A stretch of 64,000 nt of DNA from Euglena gracilis (lineage: Eukaryota; Euglenida; Euglenophyceae; Euglenales), in NCBI GenBank assembly GCA_039621445.1, contig CP154957.1, positions 6,906,966 through 6,970,965 of the forward strand, written 5' to 3'. The notes beneath the pieces were generated by a model. That model did not search any database. It worked only from the letters and a program-made list of their open reading frames with translations, and was not told the origin of the DNA. Positions 57,701 through 62,960 of the stretch are shown one piece after another. Position 1 is the stretch's first letter. Each line of letters opens with the position of its first letter. Both the position numbers and the translations under genes were made by a program.

Positions 57701-60234
57701 TTAAAATACCTCAAAAGATTCTAAAAATTTGCGCCGTAAATAATGCCTGGCCGGCGTAGGCCGCCGGGGGGATGCTGTACTGGTCCGGCACGTACTTGGG
57801 AGTGGCGGGTTGGCTGCTGGCGGGGGATGCGATGAGGACGGAGCTGTGGAGGGCATGGACGTCACTATGGGTGCAGGGCCCCGTCCCTCAGTGCCAGGGG
57901 ACACATCGGTGGAGAGGCCCAGATATCAGCAACGCTGGAGTGGATGATTTGAAGGAGTGTTTGTCAACGCGGCACACAAAAAAAAAACGGCCGAAATCAG
58001 CGAATTCCAAATATAAGCAAGCCCGAAATACAAGCAACCCGGGGGCCGATTGTCCGAAACCAAAATGGCAGGTCCCACTACATACCCCCCCCCCCGGGGG
58101 CCATAGGGTTGGGGGGTCGGGGAGAAATTTTGGATTATTGATGGAGGAATAGGGTCAGGGTTGGGAGTTACCCCCTCCCTGGGAACCAAATTGAGCAACC
58201 CTGAAAATAAGTTGGGGAAACTCTCGAATACAAAGAATCATCAAGCTGCTCAATTTCCGTGGAAAGGAGGTGATGCTGCTGCTTAACCTGGCTTGCTGGC
58301 TGCTTAACCCCAAATTTAGGCAACCCGTTGCTTAAATCTGGGGTTCACTGGATGGGCCGAAGGGTTGCTTGAACCAAGAGGTCAACAAAAAACCTGTTTT
58401 CCAGTGAAGCAAGGAGGTGGCACATTTTTTTCTGGAAATTTCGTGGCTTAGAACCCAAGGAATGTGCAATAATTGTAAATTTGGATGCTGGTTTTATTGT
58501 TATACAAGCCCTGATCTAGAAAACACCTCACCGCCCAATACACATATGTCCAACGAAGAGATAGTGTCCCATTAATGTGAACTGTGCTGGTGCATTCAAA
58601 GGGTGAATCACGTGGCTTTCAAACATCGGGATATCCACAAGCACCTTGTCCGGCCGTATGACAGGGTCCTGTATACATTATAAAAACCAAACTGAAAAAA
58701 AATACTTCCAAGGCAAGCACCTTCTTCATTTAAAACGATTCCCAAGGCAGGTGCTTTCTTTCGTGTGGAGGTGGGGCCCTGGATGGGGCGAATGAACGGC
58801 ATGGTGGGTGGACTTCTCCTTCAACGTTGGGGTGTCCACTTGGCGTGGGGACCGGTAGGTCCGCGGCGTGGTGGAGGAGTTCCCCACGGTGGCGGACGGC
58901 GATCGCTGCGGAGGTATGCAAATGCACAAAACTACGGCAACAACATGTTATGATGAAGATGCAATCAGGGTTGTTTCAGCTTTGCGCAGTGACAAAAATA
59001 CAACGACAAAAAACATTCCGCAAGGGATTCACCTTGATAATTCTCATTGGAAGGTAAAAGTGCTGTGCTGATGAAATTTTATTTGATCCATTTGCAAACA
59101 TTTTGAACGGGGGGGAATCGAAAACTTGAGAAGCAGAACCGCCACAGAAACTCTCTGCTTTCTCTCTCGCTGTCATGGGGTCTTTCAGAAACCCAAAAGA
59201 AAAGCATCCACAGAAGTCCAGGGCGGTCCGACAAGCAAAACAAAAGGAAAAAAATCCGTTATCCCAGCACATTTAATGCATAATCCACAGGGAACAATAA
59301 CACATATTTTGGCAAAAACGGGTCGACTTCCGGGAAAAAAGTGCTTCCGGCATCCTTGGACCATTGCCCATACCTCCAAGAACGTCAAAAAAATGAGGTT
59401 TTCGACCTGAATTTTCTGTTCAAGCCCCAGTCCAGCCCTTGGCTGGCCTTTGGCCTGAGGGCGGTCCTCAAGGGCCGTCCTTAACGAAAACAAAAAGAAT
59501 CCCGTCCCTGACGAACCGCCCTGCAGAAGCCCTTCCAAGGAAGCCGAAAAACAGGAGTTCTATCCCGCGGAACATCGCCCATCCCCACAAACCTGAGAAC
59601 GACATTTTTTTTTGCGTATTGTGTGGCTCATTCTTTTGAGTTCAACTCAGATTCGAGACTCACCAAGAGCCCGTTAGCTGAAGGGGTTCTTCAGGGTTGA
59701 TCCTTCTGTTCATTTTTCCTGATTGACCTGACCGGCCCAGTGGTCCCTTCTGCAGAAAAAATAGGTTGATTAATCCCTTCGTAAATGCTGGGAATATTCT
59801 GACCTGGGAGGAGCAGACATCCACTGGGGGGTACCACCAACCGCTTCCCGGGCATCGGCAGAAGTGATCTTCGACAGTTCACAAATGGATTGAATCAACA
59901 CATAGCGGCAACTCATCAAGAATTTCCCACGCACCTCCCTTGCACACCGACCACCCCTATTTCCCGGCCACTCTGGGGTTGCAGGTCAGGGGGCGCATGA
60001 CCACCCCCCTTGGTCAGGGGTTGTGGGAGCCTGGTCGATGGGGAAACAAGTACCGTAACTGAGCCCACCACAGCATGGCATTCAGCGGCAAAGATCACAC
60101 CCCGCGGTGTTTAAGGGGGGCGGTGGGGCGCTGGAAAGCTGCGGCCGTGGTTGCAGTGGGGGTGGGGTCCCGATGCAGGTATGGGCCGCTGCGGGACGCT
60201 GGCGGCTGTGTCGGCGGCCCAGTGCCGCGGTACC
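22693..60234 (-). CDS. Armadillo-repeat protein, about 25 exons
   Basis: A long minus-strand gene of unknown name. The N-terminal exons (60.2-51.4 kb) are rich in Ser, Pro and Thr (e.g. SPSATVGNSSTTPRTYRSPR) and look disordered. From 48.6 to 26.8 kb come about a dozen ARM repeats, e.g. YAAVLLLSNVASDSS, REGAAGALQNLSMWAAVR, DGIPALLRLL, RQQVCQLGGVNIIVREL and ATLQNLSIFPKGAKAIIEAG. The last exons encode a basic tail (KALRKKKGVKSRSKPRRERR). ARM repeats are superhelical protein-binding surfaces, so an adaptor or scaffold role is likely but not shown. Phases agree at most junctions; three are unresolved (57,186 to 55,718; 48,449 to 45,676; 29,587 to 28,304), where small exons may be missing. The start codon was not found with certainty. 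Estimated length is about 1000 residues. Confidence 0.8.
23000..23170. repeat. Degenerate family A copy
   Basis: Contains TTTCTGGCATCCTTGGATTA and CCGTTCGAACACCAG; followed directly by a short family B copy. Confidence 0.55.
23207..23313. mobile_element. Short family B deletion copy
   Basis: Ends CAGACATTTTTTCTTAAGGC and GGATAATGCCTG, only 107 bp long; no clear duplication. Confidence 0.6.
23395..23600. repeat. Decayed foldback copy
   Basis: GGGTTAGGATTGCC facing ATCCTAACCCCAACC around a GGCCTATTTTTAGGCC centre. Confidence 0.5.
23999..24113 (-). CDS. ARM gene exon, basic C-terminal tail
   Basis: Encodes DGGDVAEPPRPQKALRKKKG and SKPRRERRATLETS, a Lys/Arg-rich segment that could be a nuclear signal or a nucleic-acid or membrane contact. 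Acceptor CCGCTGCAG, donor GTACGC; phases match both neighbours. Confidence 0.68.
24176..24494. mobile_element. Family A element with perfect 8-bp duplication
   Basis: Ends CAGGGCGGTCC and GGACCGCCCTG; GGCTGGGC on both sides. Lies just upstream (in transcription) of the basic-tail exon. Confidence 0.9.
24598..24645. repeat. (CA)n microsatellite
   Basis: CA repeats with interruptions, inside an ARM-gene intron. Confidence 0.9.
26081..26746. mobile_element. Family A element carrying a nested copy
   Basis: Outer copy; left end CAGGGCGGTCC, right end decayed; GGGAGGGG on both sides (26,073-26,080 and 26,747-26,754). Interrupted by the copy at 26,134-26,448. Confidence 0.85.
26134..26448. mobile_element. 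Family A element nested inside another family A element
   Basis: Left end CATGGCGGTCCTTAAG, right end GGACCGCCCTG, with ATGCAAAA on both sides. The interrupted outer copy reads through if this insert and one duplication are removed. Confidence 0.92.
26802..26957 (-). CDS. ARM gene exon, last armadillo repeat
   Basis: Encodes ATLMNARCLPALARFLHAYH, then ELRDAIELTMRALQSLPSWL and WRPRDVGE. Strong acceptor CCCCTCGGCAG. If the GTGTTG donor is not used, the frame runs 12 codons further to a TAA at 26,766-26,768, which would make this the last exon. Confidence 0.8.
28165..28304 (-). CDS. ARM gene exon
   Basis: Encodes PYTASMLECGLVMVLVCILE and ALRLKRLACGIVCKLATKRS. The start follows both CGCAG and CTG plus five bases. 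Donor CATCAG then GTCTGG, phase 0. Confidence 0.8.
29587..29724 (-). CDS. ARM gene exon
   Basis: Encodes GNLRMIRDCAVGVLSNLLLE and QEDGIPLFALRLYNPEAS. Acceptor ACTCCCCGGCAG, phase 0. The 3' end is unresolved and could lie 20-30 nt further. Confidence 0.83.
30373..30791. repeat. (TAA)n-type microsatellite, about 420 bp
   Basis: AATAAT, AAGAGT and AGTAAT blocks ending in about 27 pure AAT units; the longest simple repeat here. Confidence 0.95.
30925..30976. repeat. (CA)n followed by (GA)n
   Basis: ACACAC run, then a G run and GAGAGAGA, near the 31,056 exon. Confidence 0.9.
31056..31154 (-). CDS. ARM gene exon
   Basis: Encodes TATLQNLSIFPKGAKAIIEA and GGAPIMKQLLRSE, a near-consensus armadillo repeat. 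It starts five bases after CTG (or 4 nt later at a CACAG); donor GAG then GTGCTT, phase 0. Confidence 0.87.
31573..31659 (-). CDS. ARM gene exon with acidic loop
   Basis: Encodes TLLADPASHRAVFKRDIVDD and SSDSEAEEE, probably an acidic loop within a repeat. An AG (CTGGAG) gives the start; the end at GAG before CTG-CAG is inferred from phase and from the fit of the next exon. Terminal pairing is weak, so boundaries may be off. Confidence 0.6.
31983..32180. repeat. Family B partial copy
   Basis: Starts CAGGCACCATGTTTTGTAAG and continues with several CCTTAAAATG units. Confidence 0.5.
32300..33190. repeat. GGCTGGCTGGACC-rich repeat region
   Basis: Repeated GCTGGCTGGA units with G/C runs, and a core (AGCTGGGCCGGACCCAGGGT, TGCCAAATTATGCAAAA) shared with 56.1-56.5 kb. 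Confidence 0.6.
33400..33520 (-). other. GC-rich patch, possible undetected exon
   Basis: A GC-rich patch inside the long intron between 34.5 and 31.7 kb. On the minus strand it reads MSTRGCCPARLDRPFARLLK. It has no convincing splice sites and may be part of a repeat. Confidence 0.2.
33535..33930. repeat. Family H repeat
   Basis: (CCCA)n, GGTCAATTTTGGTCC, a GTGGCGCTTCACGCCA hairpin, then CCTCTGGCGGGGTACCCACT and GGGACCCACCCACCCC. Confidence 0.6.
34551..34718 (-). CDS. ARM gene exon
   Basis: Encodes DRIVMPLGECLQTLSVEPEG and AQVLIAAGGAKVLLDVIVRS, then a Ser-rich loop (HDHNSSSSPTTP). Acceptor CGCCTCAG, donor probably GTCCTG, phase 0. Confidence 0.82.
35216..35241. repeat. (ATCA)n microsatellite
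   Basis: Six ATCA units. Confidence 0.9.
36289..36429 (-). CDS. ARM gene exon
   Basis: Encodes AAGALGFLCINDADNKQRVW and QLGGVDIMLGILEDAEAP. The join to the previous exon reads EALTNAAGALGFL, an ARM consensus. The start is nonconventional; the end is probably GGC then GTCGCC, phase 0. Confidence 0.83.
36714..36832 (-). CDS. ARM gene exon
   Basis: Encodes AITHLAVDTATRAELGVTGA and SALLNLLTSPPSVEALTN. Acceptor CCCCCTGCAG. The next intron is nonconventional (GTG-CAG; CAGGGTGGCC against CAGGGCAGCC). Confidence 0.85.
36845..37070. repeat. Family H repeat
   Basis: GGACCCACCCACCCACCCC, GTCAGTTTTGGGGTCC, CCCCGCCTCCGGCG and a CCCCGGTCACAAAATGAAC end; directly follows the 36,832 exon on the intron side. 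Confidence 0.6.
37932..38694. mobile_element. 763-bp inverted-repeat element with TTATTCCGG subrepeats
   Basis: Ends CAGGGGCAGGGAGATATTCC and its inverse; CCTTAAT duplicated on both sides. Both subterminal zones are arrays of TTATTCCGG-like units (about 37,965-38,040 and 38,600-38,670). The middle has no convincing gene. Confidence 0.8.
38810..39065. repeat. Family B degenerate copy
   Basis: Core GCTTTCTGGCATCGC and ATTCGATGCCCAGATGGCCC are present; ends are not clear. Confidence 0.45.
39695..39764 (-). CDS. ARM gene exon
   Basis: Encodes GVNIIVRELWIGGDAPAIQT and YAA. Starts five bases after CTG; donor GTGTGC in phase 1 fits the next exon. Confidence 0.8.
40036..40153 (-). CDS. ARM gene exon
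   Basis: Encodes LLDNLDFCDTPSSTKAHLMA and HKLLADKKARQQVCQLG. Joined to the previous exon it reads DAGAIPALLDNL. The 3' end is nonconventional (GCG-CAG); a GT donor (GTATGC) 15 nt earlier is an alternative, but the longer form completes RQQVCQLGGVNIIVREL. Confidence 0.83.
41787..41907 (-). CDS. ARM gene exon
   Basis: Encodes LLAQRAISELALESIAIILS and NVAGDEPSQGPMLDAGAIPA. Starts five bases after CTG. Its 3' boundary lies in a 5-bp direct repeat (CCGGC) shared with the next exon; the intron ends CGGGCC and GGCCCG are complementary. No GT-AG pair works. Confidence 0.85.
42012..42326. mobile_element. Family A element
   Basis: Ends CAGGGCGGTCCTTAAA and GGACCGCCCTG; flanks CCCCTGGG and CCCCGGGG, 7 of 8 identical. 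Lies in the intron upstream of the 41,907 exon. Confidence 0.88.
42448..42715. repeat. Degenerate family A copy
   Basis: Contains CAGCACATTCAATGAGAAAT and CCCCATTCGACCCCTGGATC, with ATCGGTCC at the left and GGGCGGTCCTTAA at the right. Confidence 0.6.
42776..42816 (-). CDS. ARM gene micro-exon (41 bp)
   Basis: Encodes QQLAAQDGIPALL. Acceptor CCCGCCGCAG. The intron that follows is nonconventional (ACC-CAG; CAGGGCCAG against CAGGGCGAG at the other end). The join reads DGIPALLRLLAQRAISELAL, an uninterrupted ARM repeat. Confidence 0.82.
43650..43779 (-). CDS. ARM gene exon
   Basis: Encodes TDDSFMVACGPLLRLVTDPA and IREGAAGALQNLSMWAAVR, a near-consensus ARM helix. Acceptor CCCGTTGCAG, donor GTGTGC; both phases match the neighbours. 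Confidence 0.88.
43976..44366 (-). repeat. Family C repeat, reverse orientation
   Basis: Reverse complement of the same core (CAATTGAAGGTTGCCAAAGG); flanks CCCAAATATAAAGCCCCC. Confidence 0.7.
44759..45059. mobile_element. Family A element with perfect 8-bp duplication
   Basis: Ends CAGGGTGGTCCTTAAG and GGACCGCCCTG; CCGTGGTG on both sides. It sits just inside the ARM intron, 29 nt past the donor of the 45,096-45,198 exon. Confidence 0.92.
45096..45198 (-). CDS. ARM gene exon
   Basis: Encodes GGVLALADLLRRDAPEILAE and VPALRTLSFSALP. Donor CCAG then GTGTGC, phase 1, fits the next exon. The 5' boundary is uncertain by up to about 25 nt. A family A element begins 29 nt beyond the donor. Confidence 0.8.
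45520..45676 (-). CDS. ARM gene exon
   Basis: Encodes LQARIAKAEAVVHLVRLLRS and GARTLRAVAFVSEEAKQ. Acceptor CTCTGCCGCAG. The donor is ambiguous: GTCATT (used here) or GTGGGG at 45,505. Homology suggests KQVIVAEGGVLAL across the junction, which no GT-AG pair gives exactly. Confidence 0.82.
46191..46653. mobile_element. 463-bp foldback element with TTAGGG tract
   Basis: Ends GCAGCAAGATTTTACTTGCC and its near-inverse; a second inner inverted pair (CGAGAAAAATCTCC, GGAGATTTTACTCGG) and an internal AGGGTTAGGGTTAGG. No clear target duplication. Confidence 0.7.
47480..47784. mobile_element. Family A element, right tip lost
   Basis: Starts CAGGGGTCCTTAAGC; the right end stops at CTTAAGGACCG. Flanks GTGGTATT and GTGGTATC. 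Confidence 0.85.
48449..48585 (-). CDS. ARM gene exon, first clear armadillo repeat
   Basis: Encodes YAAVLLLSNVASDSSSHPVL and HDCIGFLSHLLGG, a typical ARM helix 2 and 3. Acceptor CCTCCTGCAG. The 3' end is unresolved: the GT at 48,448 gives a phase that does not fit the next exon. Confidence 0.8.
49398..49669. mobile_element. Foldback element with telomere-like tracts, perfect duplication
   Basis: Ends GGCAGCCCCCAACTAAAGGG and CTTTAGTTGGAGGCTGCC; ATATATAA on both sides. Same centre as the 2.7-kb copy (GTTAGGTGTACAAGTTAGGC). Confidence 0.88.
51398..51597 (-). CDS. ARM gene exon with Ser/Pro/Arg motif and conserved Trp helix
   Basis: Encodes GSPQRRGVSPMSPSSPGRKP, then ALPPVTHWPRIQDVLHLMDT and WRDGDSWDPMDK. 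Strong acceptor (CGCTCGCCACAG). The donor is probably GTGTGG, which matches the next exon's phase; the open frame continues as CGLLKR, so the end could be up to 20 nt further on. Confidence 0.78.
52439..52798. mobile_element. Family A element, older copy
   Basis: Ends CAGGGCAGCCC and GGACCGCCCTG. Flanks CCACAGGT and CCACAGTG agree at 6 of 8 positions. The core contains the family's CATCCTTGGACCATC. Confidence 0.75.
53897..54018 (-). CDS. ARM gene exon, charged helical segment
   Basis: Encodes RPKTPEELVGELRQAHHSCV and NKRDGEVAASEQCKTPE. GC-rich between AT-rich flanks; acceptor GCTTGCGGAG, donor GAG then GTGTGT, phase 0. Confidence 0.7.
54410..54701. repeat. Degenerate family A copy
   Basis: Right end GACCGCCCTG is intact, the left end is lost. 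Contains CCTGTTCGATCCCCGGATTG. Confidence 0.6.
55632..55718 (-). CDS. ARM gene exon, Ser-rich
   Basis: Encodes CATPSDPELLSNHLSSSPAV and RFTKHPSC. Conventional acceptor CCCTCGCAG and donor GTACGA in phase 1, matching the following exon. Confidence 0.62.
56090..56470. repeat. Second copy of the GGCTGG-type repeat
   Basis: Contains AGCTGGGCCCGACCCGGGTC and AACTGCCAATTATGCAATAA, matching 32.9-33.1 kb, between CCAGCCAGCAGCC-like ends. Confidence 0.6.
57186..57273 (-). CDS. ARM gene exon after the family B intron
   Basis: Encodes DPEPIAVMPSRYSFVASRST and ITASPSAR. It starts exactly five bases after the terminal CTG of the family B element. The 3' boundary is not resolved (about 57,186-57,210); no donor of the phase the next known exon needs was found, so an exon may be missing. 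Confidence 0.7.
57279..57749. mobile_element. Family B element forming an ARM-gene intron
   Basis: Plus-strand ends CAGGCATTATTTTTTAAGG and TAAATAATGCCTG; flanks GTCGGCGT and GCCGGCGT, 7 of 8 identical. 471 bp. Exonic sequence lies directly on both sides; the intron equals the element plus 8 bp of flank. Confidence 0.9.
57753..57868 (-). CDS. ARM gene exon ending at a family B intron
   Basis: Encodes SDVHALHSSVLIASPASSQP and YVPDQYSIPPAAYA. It starts five bases after CTG (nonconventional). It ends where a family B element begins, and the reading frame resumes in the next exon as DPEPIAVMPSRYSF. Confidence 0.8.
58077..58175. repeat. Half of a foldback element
   Basis: G/C run, then TTTTGGATTATTGATGGAGG and AATAGGGTCAGGGTTGGG, as in the 2.7-kb copy; the other half is missing. 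Confidence 0.45.
58785..58905 (-). CDS. ARM gene exon, Ser/Pro-rich
   Basis: Encodes RSPSATVGNSSTTPRTYRSP to HHAVHSP. Strong acceptor ACCTCCGCAG. The following intron is nonconventional: ATC-CAG at its start, with CAGGGCCCC pairing perfectly with GGGGCCCTG at its end. Confidence 0.72.
59219..59523. mobile_element. Family A element
   Basis: Ends CAGGGCGGTCC and ACCGCCCTG. Flanks CAGAAGTC and CAGAAGCC, 7 of 8 identical. Confidence 0.85.
60101..60234 (-). CDS. ARM gene exon, Pro/Thr-rich N-terminal part
   Basis: Encodes YRGTGPPTQPPASRSGPYLH and TATTAAAFQRPTAPL. GC-rich; acceptor GGCCTCCAG and donor GTGTGA in phase 0, as the next exon needs. Called mostly on composition and phase. Confidence 0.5.
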
Positions 60235-60840
60235 CTGGAGGCCATATGTGGTGGAGACGGACGCTGCCGGTATGCGAGCATACTGGCAGCTGTGCGCATG
60301 TGTGCAATGCTTTCAGGGTGCCACGTGGTGGCAGACATCCATGGTTTACCAACCATACATTGGTTTTGGGTTTAACCCAATCTTGGGAAAATTTTTAAAA
60401 AACAAAGGTTGAGGATTTTGACACGATCAGGGTTGCAAAGACTTTTACAACTGAGTGCTTATGATTGCAGGTGTTGCCCTTCCTCGAAGTCAATCTGAGC
60501 TTATATCTGCAACAATAATAATAATGGAGGGAAAAAAATGCAAGGGAAACACTCCCACAGCCATCATTTACCACCTCCAAAAAGATTTCCTTTTCCTGGT
60601 TCTTATCACTACAATGCCATCCCAAGGTCTGTCGAGTTTCTGATCCCAGGCGTGTGAAGGTCGCTGGTGCACAATTTTGTGATGCGGAGCTGATTTGCCA
60701 CGCAAAACAAGCTCCGCACCAGATAATTTGAACGCTATTTGGTGTTTAAAAAAAAAGTGAAATGATGTAGAGCCACTCAAAAGCCCCGCATTCTGCCGGG
60801 GATGGGCAGAACAGAAACATTTCCTACACCGACTGAAAAT

Positions 60841-60903
60841 CCAGTCTGCCACCTTGAATGGCTTGTGGATTGAGTCCACCGCCCATTCAAGGTGGCAGAC
60901 TGG
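60841..60903. repeat. Perfect hairpin, arms about 20 bp
   Basis: CCAGTCTGCCACCTTGAATG faces CATTCAAGGTGGCAGACTGG around a loop of about 22 bp. Confidence 0.85.
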
Positions 60904-61026
60904 CAACCGCCCCCACCCCCACCCCCCAAAAAGGAGTCTACAACAATCAATGGCTGCTTCTTGATGCAGAGGGCACCTTGCAGCAATGAAATCTGCAACT
61001 TTCAAATGGAGGTCCACACTAGCTGG

Positions 61027-61341
61027 CAGGGCGGTCCTTAAGCAAATAAAAAAAAAATCCGCTGTCCCAGCACACTCAGTGAAAAATATTCAGGCAAAAT
61101 GGGCAAGAAATTTGGGCATTTTTCAGCAAAAACAGGTCGACATCAGGAAAAAAATCGATTCCTGGCACCCTTGAACCATCGTCCATCAACCCAAATCATC
61201 AAAAACTGTGTTTTTCGACTTTTTAATTTTTTGCCCCCGTTCAAGTCCCAGTCCGACCCTTGGTTGGCCCTTTGGCCGAAAGGGGGGCGGTCCTTAAGGA
61301 AATAAAAAAAAAAACTTTCCTGTCCCCTAAGGACCGCCCTG
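61027..61341. mobile_element. Family A inverted-repeat element with perfect 8-bp duplication
   Basis: Ends CAGGGCGGTCCTTAAG and its inverse; flanked by CTAGCTGG on both sides (61,019-61,026 and 61,342-61,349). 315 bp, no coding capacity. The 8-bp duplication and CAGGG ends suggest a hAT-type MITE. Confidence 0.9.
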
Positions 61342-61349
61342 CTAGCTGG

Positions 61350-61513
61350 GCGGCGTTGACACAGAGGTTCGTGTTCCTTTCTGCTGGGATGGGGCACACC
61401 TTGGACGTATGTGTGGTGCACGTTCCCCAGAGAGCTCCAGAGGACATGCTTTGCCTGACCCTGCTCTTCAGGAGGATGGTCTGCCTTCCCGTGATGATCC
61501 TCCGAGGCGAACT
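61350..61513 (-). CDS. Possible first exon of the ARM gene (uncertain)
   Basis: An ATG-led open stretch starting MSSPRRIITGRQTILLKSR, basic and Ser-rich like the ARM gene's N-terminal part, with a GT after TTHTSK. It directly abuts the family A element at 61,027-61,341. No splice to the 60,234 acceptor has the right phase, so it may be intron or UTR. Confidence 0.22.
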
Positions 61514-62047
61514 CATGGCCCAAAGACCTTCGAGTAGAAAGGCCTGGAAGATGGATAAGTGCTTGTACAAAATTGCCAAAATACTTTTCCCTTCAACCAG
61601 CTTTGACAGGGGTTTGTTTGATCTCAGAAGTAAAGCGAGTTGTCCTGTCCAAATAATGTCATACAAAACATTTCTGGATTATGACAACCCGCATTCAAAC
61701 CCATAGTTTTTGAACATATTTTATTCCACCCAAGGACTGCCTTGATGCAAACTCATATGTGCAGGTCGTGGTGCACAACAAACCCAAAAAGAAACGTTTT
61801 ACGACGGCCTTCAAGCCCCGTTTTACCAGCCCTTTGGCCAAAGGGGTTCCGTAATTGAAATTAATCTCTCTCACTCACAGACCACTCTGAAAACTGGACG
61901 CCAAGGGGCCTGGGTGCAATTGAACTGCAGTCTTCCTCAGCATTCAGGGGGCGGGGAAACGCAACGAATAAGCCAAACTTTGCGCATCCAAATGCAATCA
62001 TTGAGCCGCCGCCGTCCAATCTCCCACAATGAAAGTCCCCCCTGGGG

Positions 62048-62420
62048 CAGGCATGACTACTTTTTTGTGGCGCCTTAAAAAAAACCTTAAAATGCCTTAA
62101 AAAATTCGGAGAGTTTTCTCCAACCGAGCAAAATGAAATCGCAAAATCTGGGCAAAAACAGGCCAACTCCGGGAAGGAAAAGGGTCTCACATCGCTGGAA
62201 CGTTGCCCATCCAAACAAAACTCAAAAAAAGGTCTTTTTTTTACTTTTTTTCCCGATTTTGGACCACATTCAAAATTCAAAAACGTTGGTTCGATGCCTG
62301 GACAGCCCTTGGACTGCTCTGAAAAATAGTGCCTTGAAGAAGAAAAGGTGCACCTTGAACAGCCGTGAAATACCTTTGCTTTAAAATGCCATAAATTTTT
62401 GGAAAAAAATGCCCAGGACG
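62048..62420. repeat. Family B copy
   Basis: Starts CAGGCATGACTACTTTTTTG; contains the core TGGAACGTTGCCCATCCA and GGTTCGATGCCTGGACAG. Confidence 0.6.
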
Positions 62421-62540
62421 GTTCTTCACTGCTGCCTTGCCTCAGGTGCAGTGGGTCAGGAAAGCAATGTGTTCCGGTTTGGCATGTGGAAACGCCTTCT
62501 CTGACAACACAGCAGGTTGGAAAACAATTGACTTTCTCTT

Positions 62541-62960
62541 AACCACCTCCCCAATTAGAAGCCCCCCCCCTAAATAACAACCCCCTCCAAATAGAAGCAC
62601 CCCCCCCCCGGGGCTTCCCGCCAAAAATCCCCCCCCCGTTGACCAAGCCTGCCGACAAAGTTGTCCAAAAATTTTCCGAAAAATGGTGAAAACCCTCAAA
62701 AAATATACATGAAAAAGGTCGACATCGGGAACAAAATTGATATCTGGTATCCTTGAAACAAGGCCTATCCACCCAAAACTCGAGAAAATGCGCCTTGCAG
62801 ATTCTTAAAATTTGGACCCTGTTCGATCCCCGGATCAGCCGCAAGCCGAATATTTTTCCTTTAGACAAAGGGTGCCCAGTTAGAGGCCCCCCCCCTCGGG
62901 TTTTCCGCAGACTAACCGAACAGTAGCCCCGGGGGGCTACTGTTCTAATTGGGAGGTTTT
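62541..62960. mobile_element. Inverted-repeat element with C/G runs
   Basis: Left end ACCTCCCCAATTAGAAGC faces CTAATTGGGAGGTTT; internal C runs and a CAGTAGCCCCGGGGGGCTAC hairpin. Encloses family A-like core sequence (GATATCTGGTATCCTTGAAA). Confidence 0.55.

Noticed and set aside
57745-57763. GC-AG intron starting CAG then GCATTA
   Set aside because: It would keep frame with a GAG acceptor, but requires losing the restored target site; the CAG/CTG rule explains both ends and the 8-bp duplication with no extra assumption.
3050-62330. Possible tRNA genes or tRNA-derived SINEs from the repeated GTTCGATCC motif
   Set aside because: No cloverleaf or A box could be drawn around any copy; the motif is part of the family A/B core.
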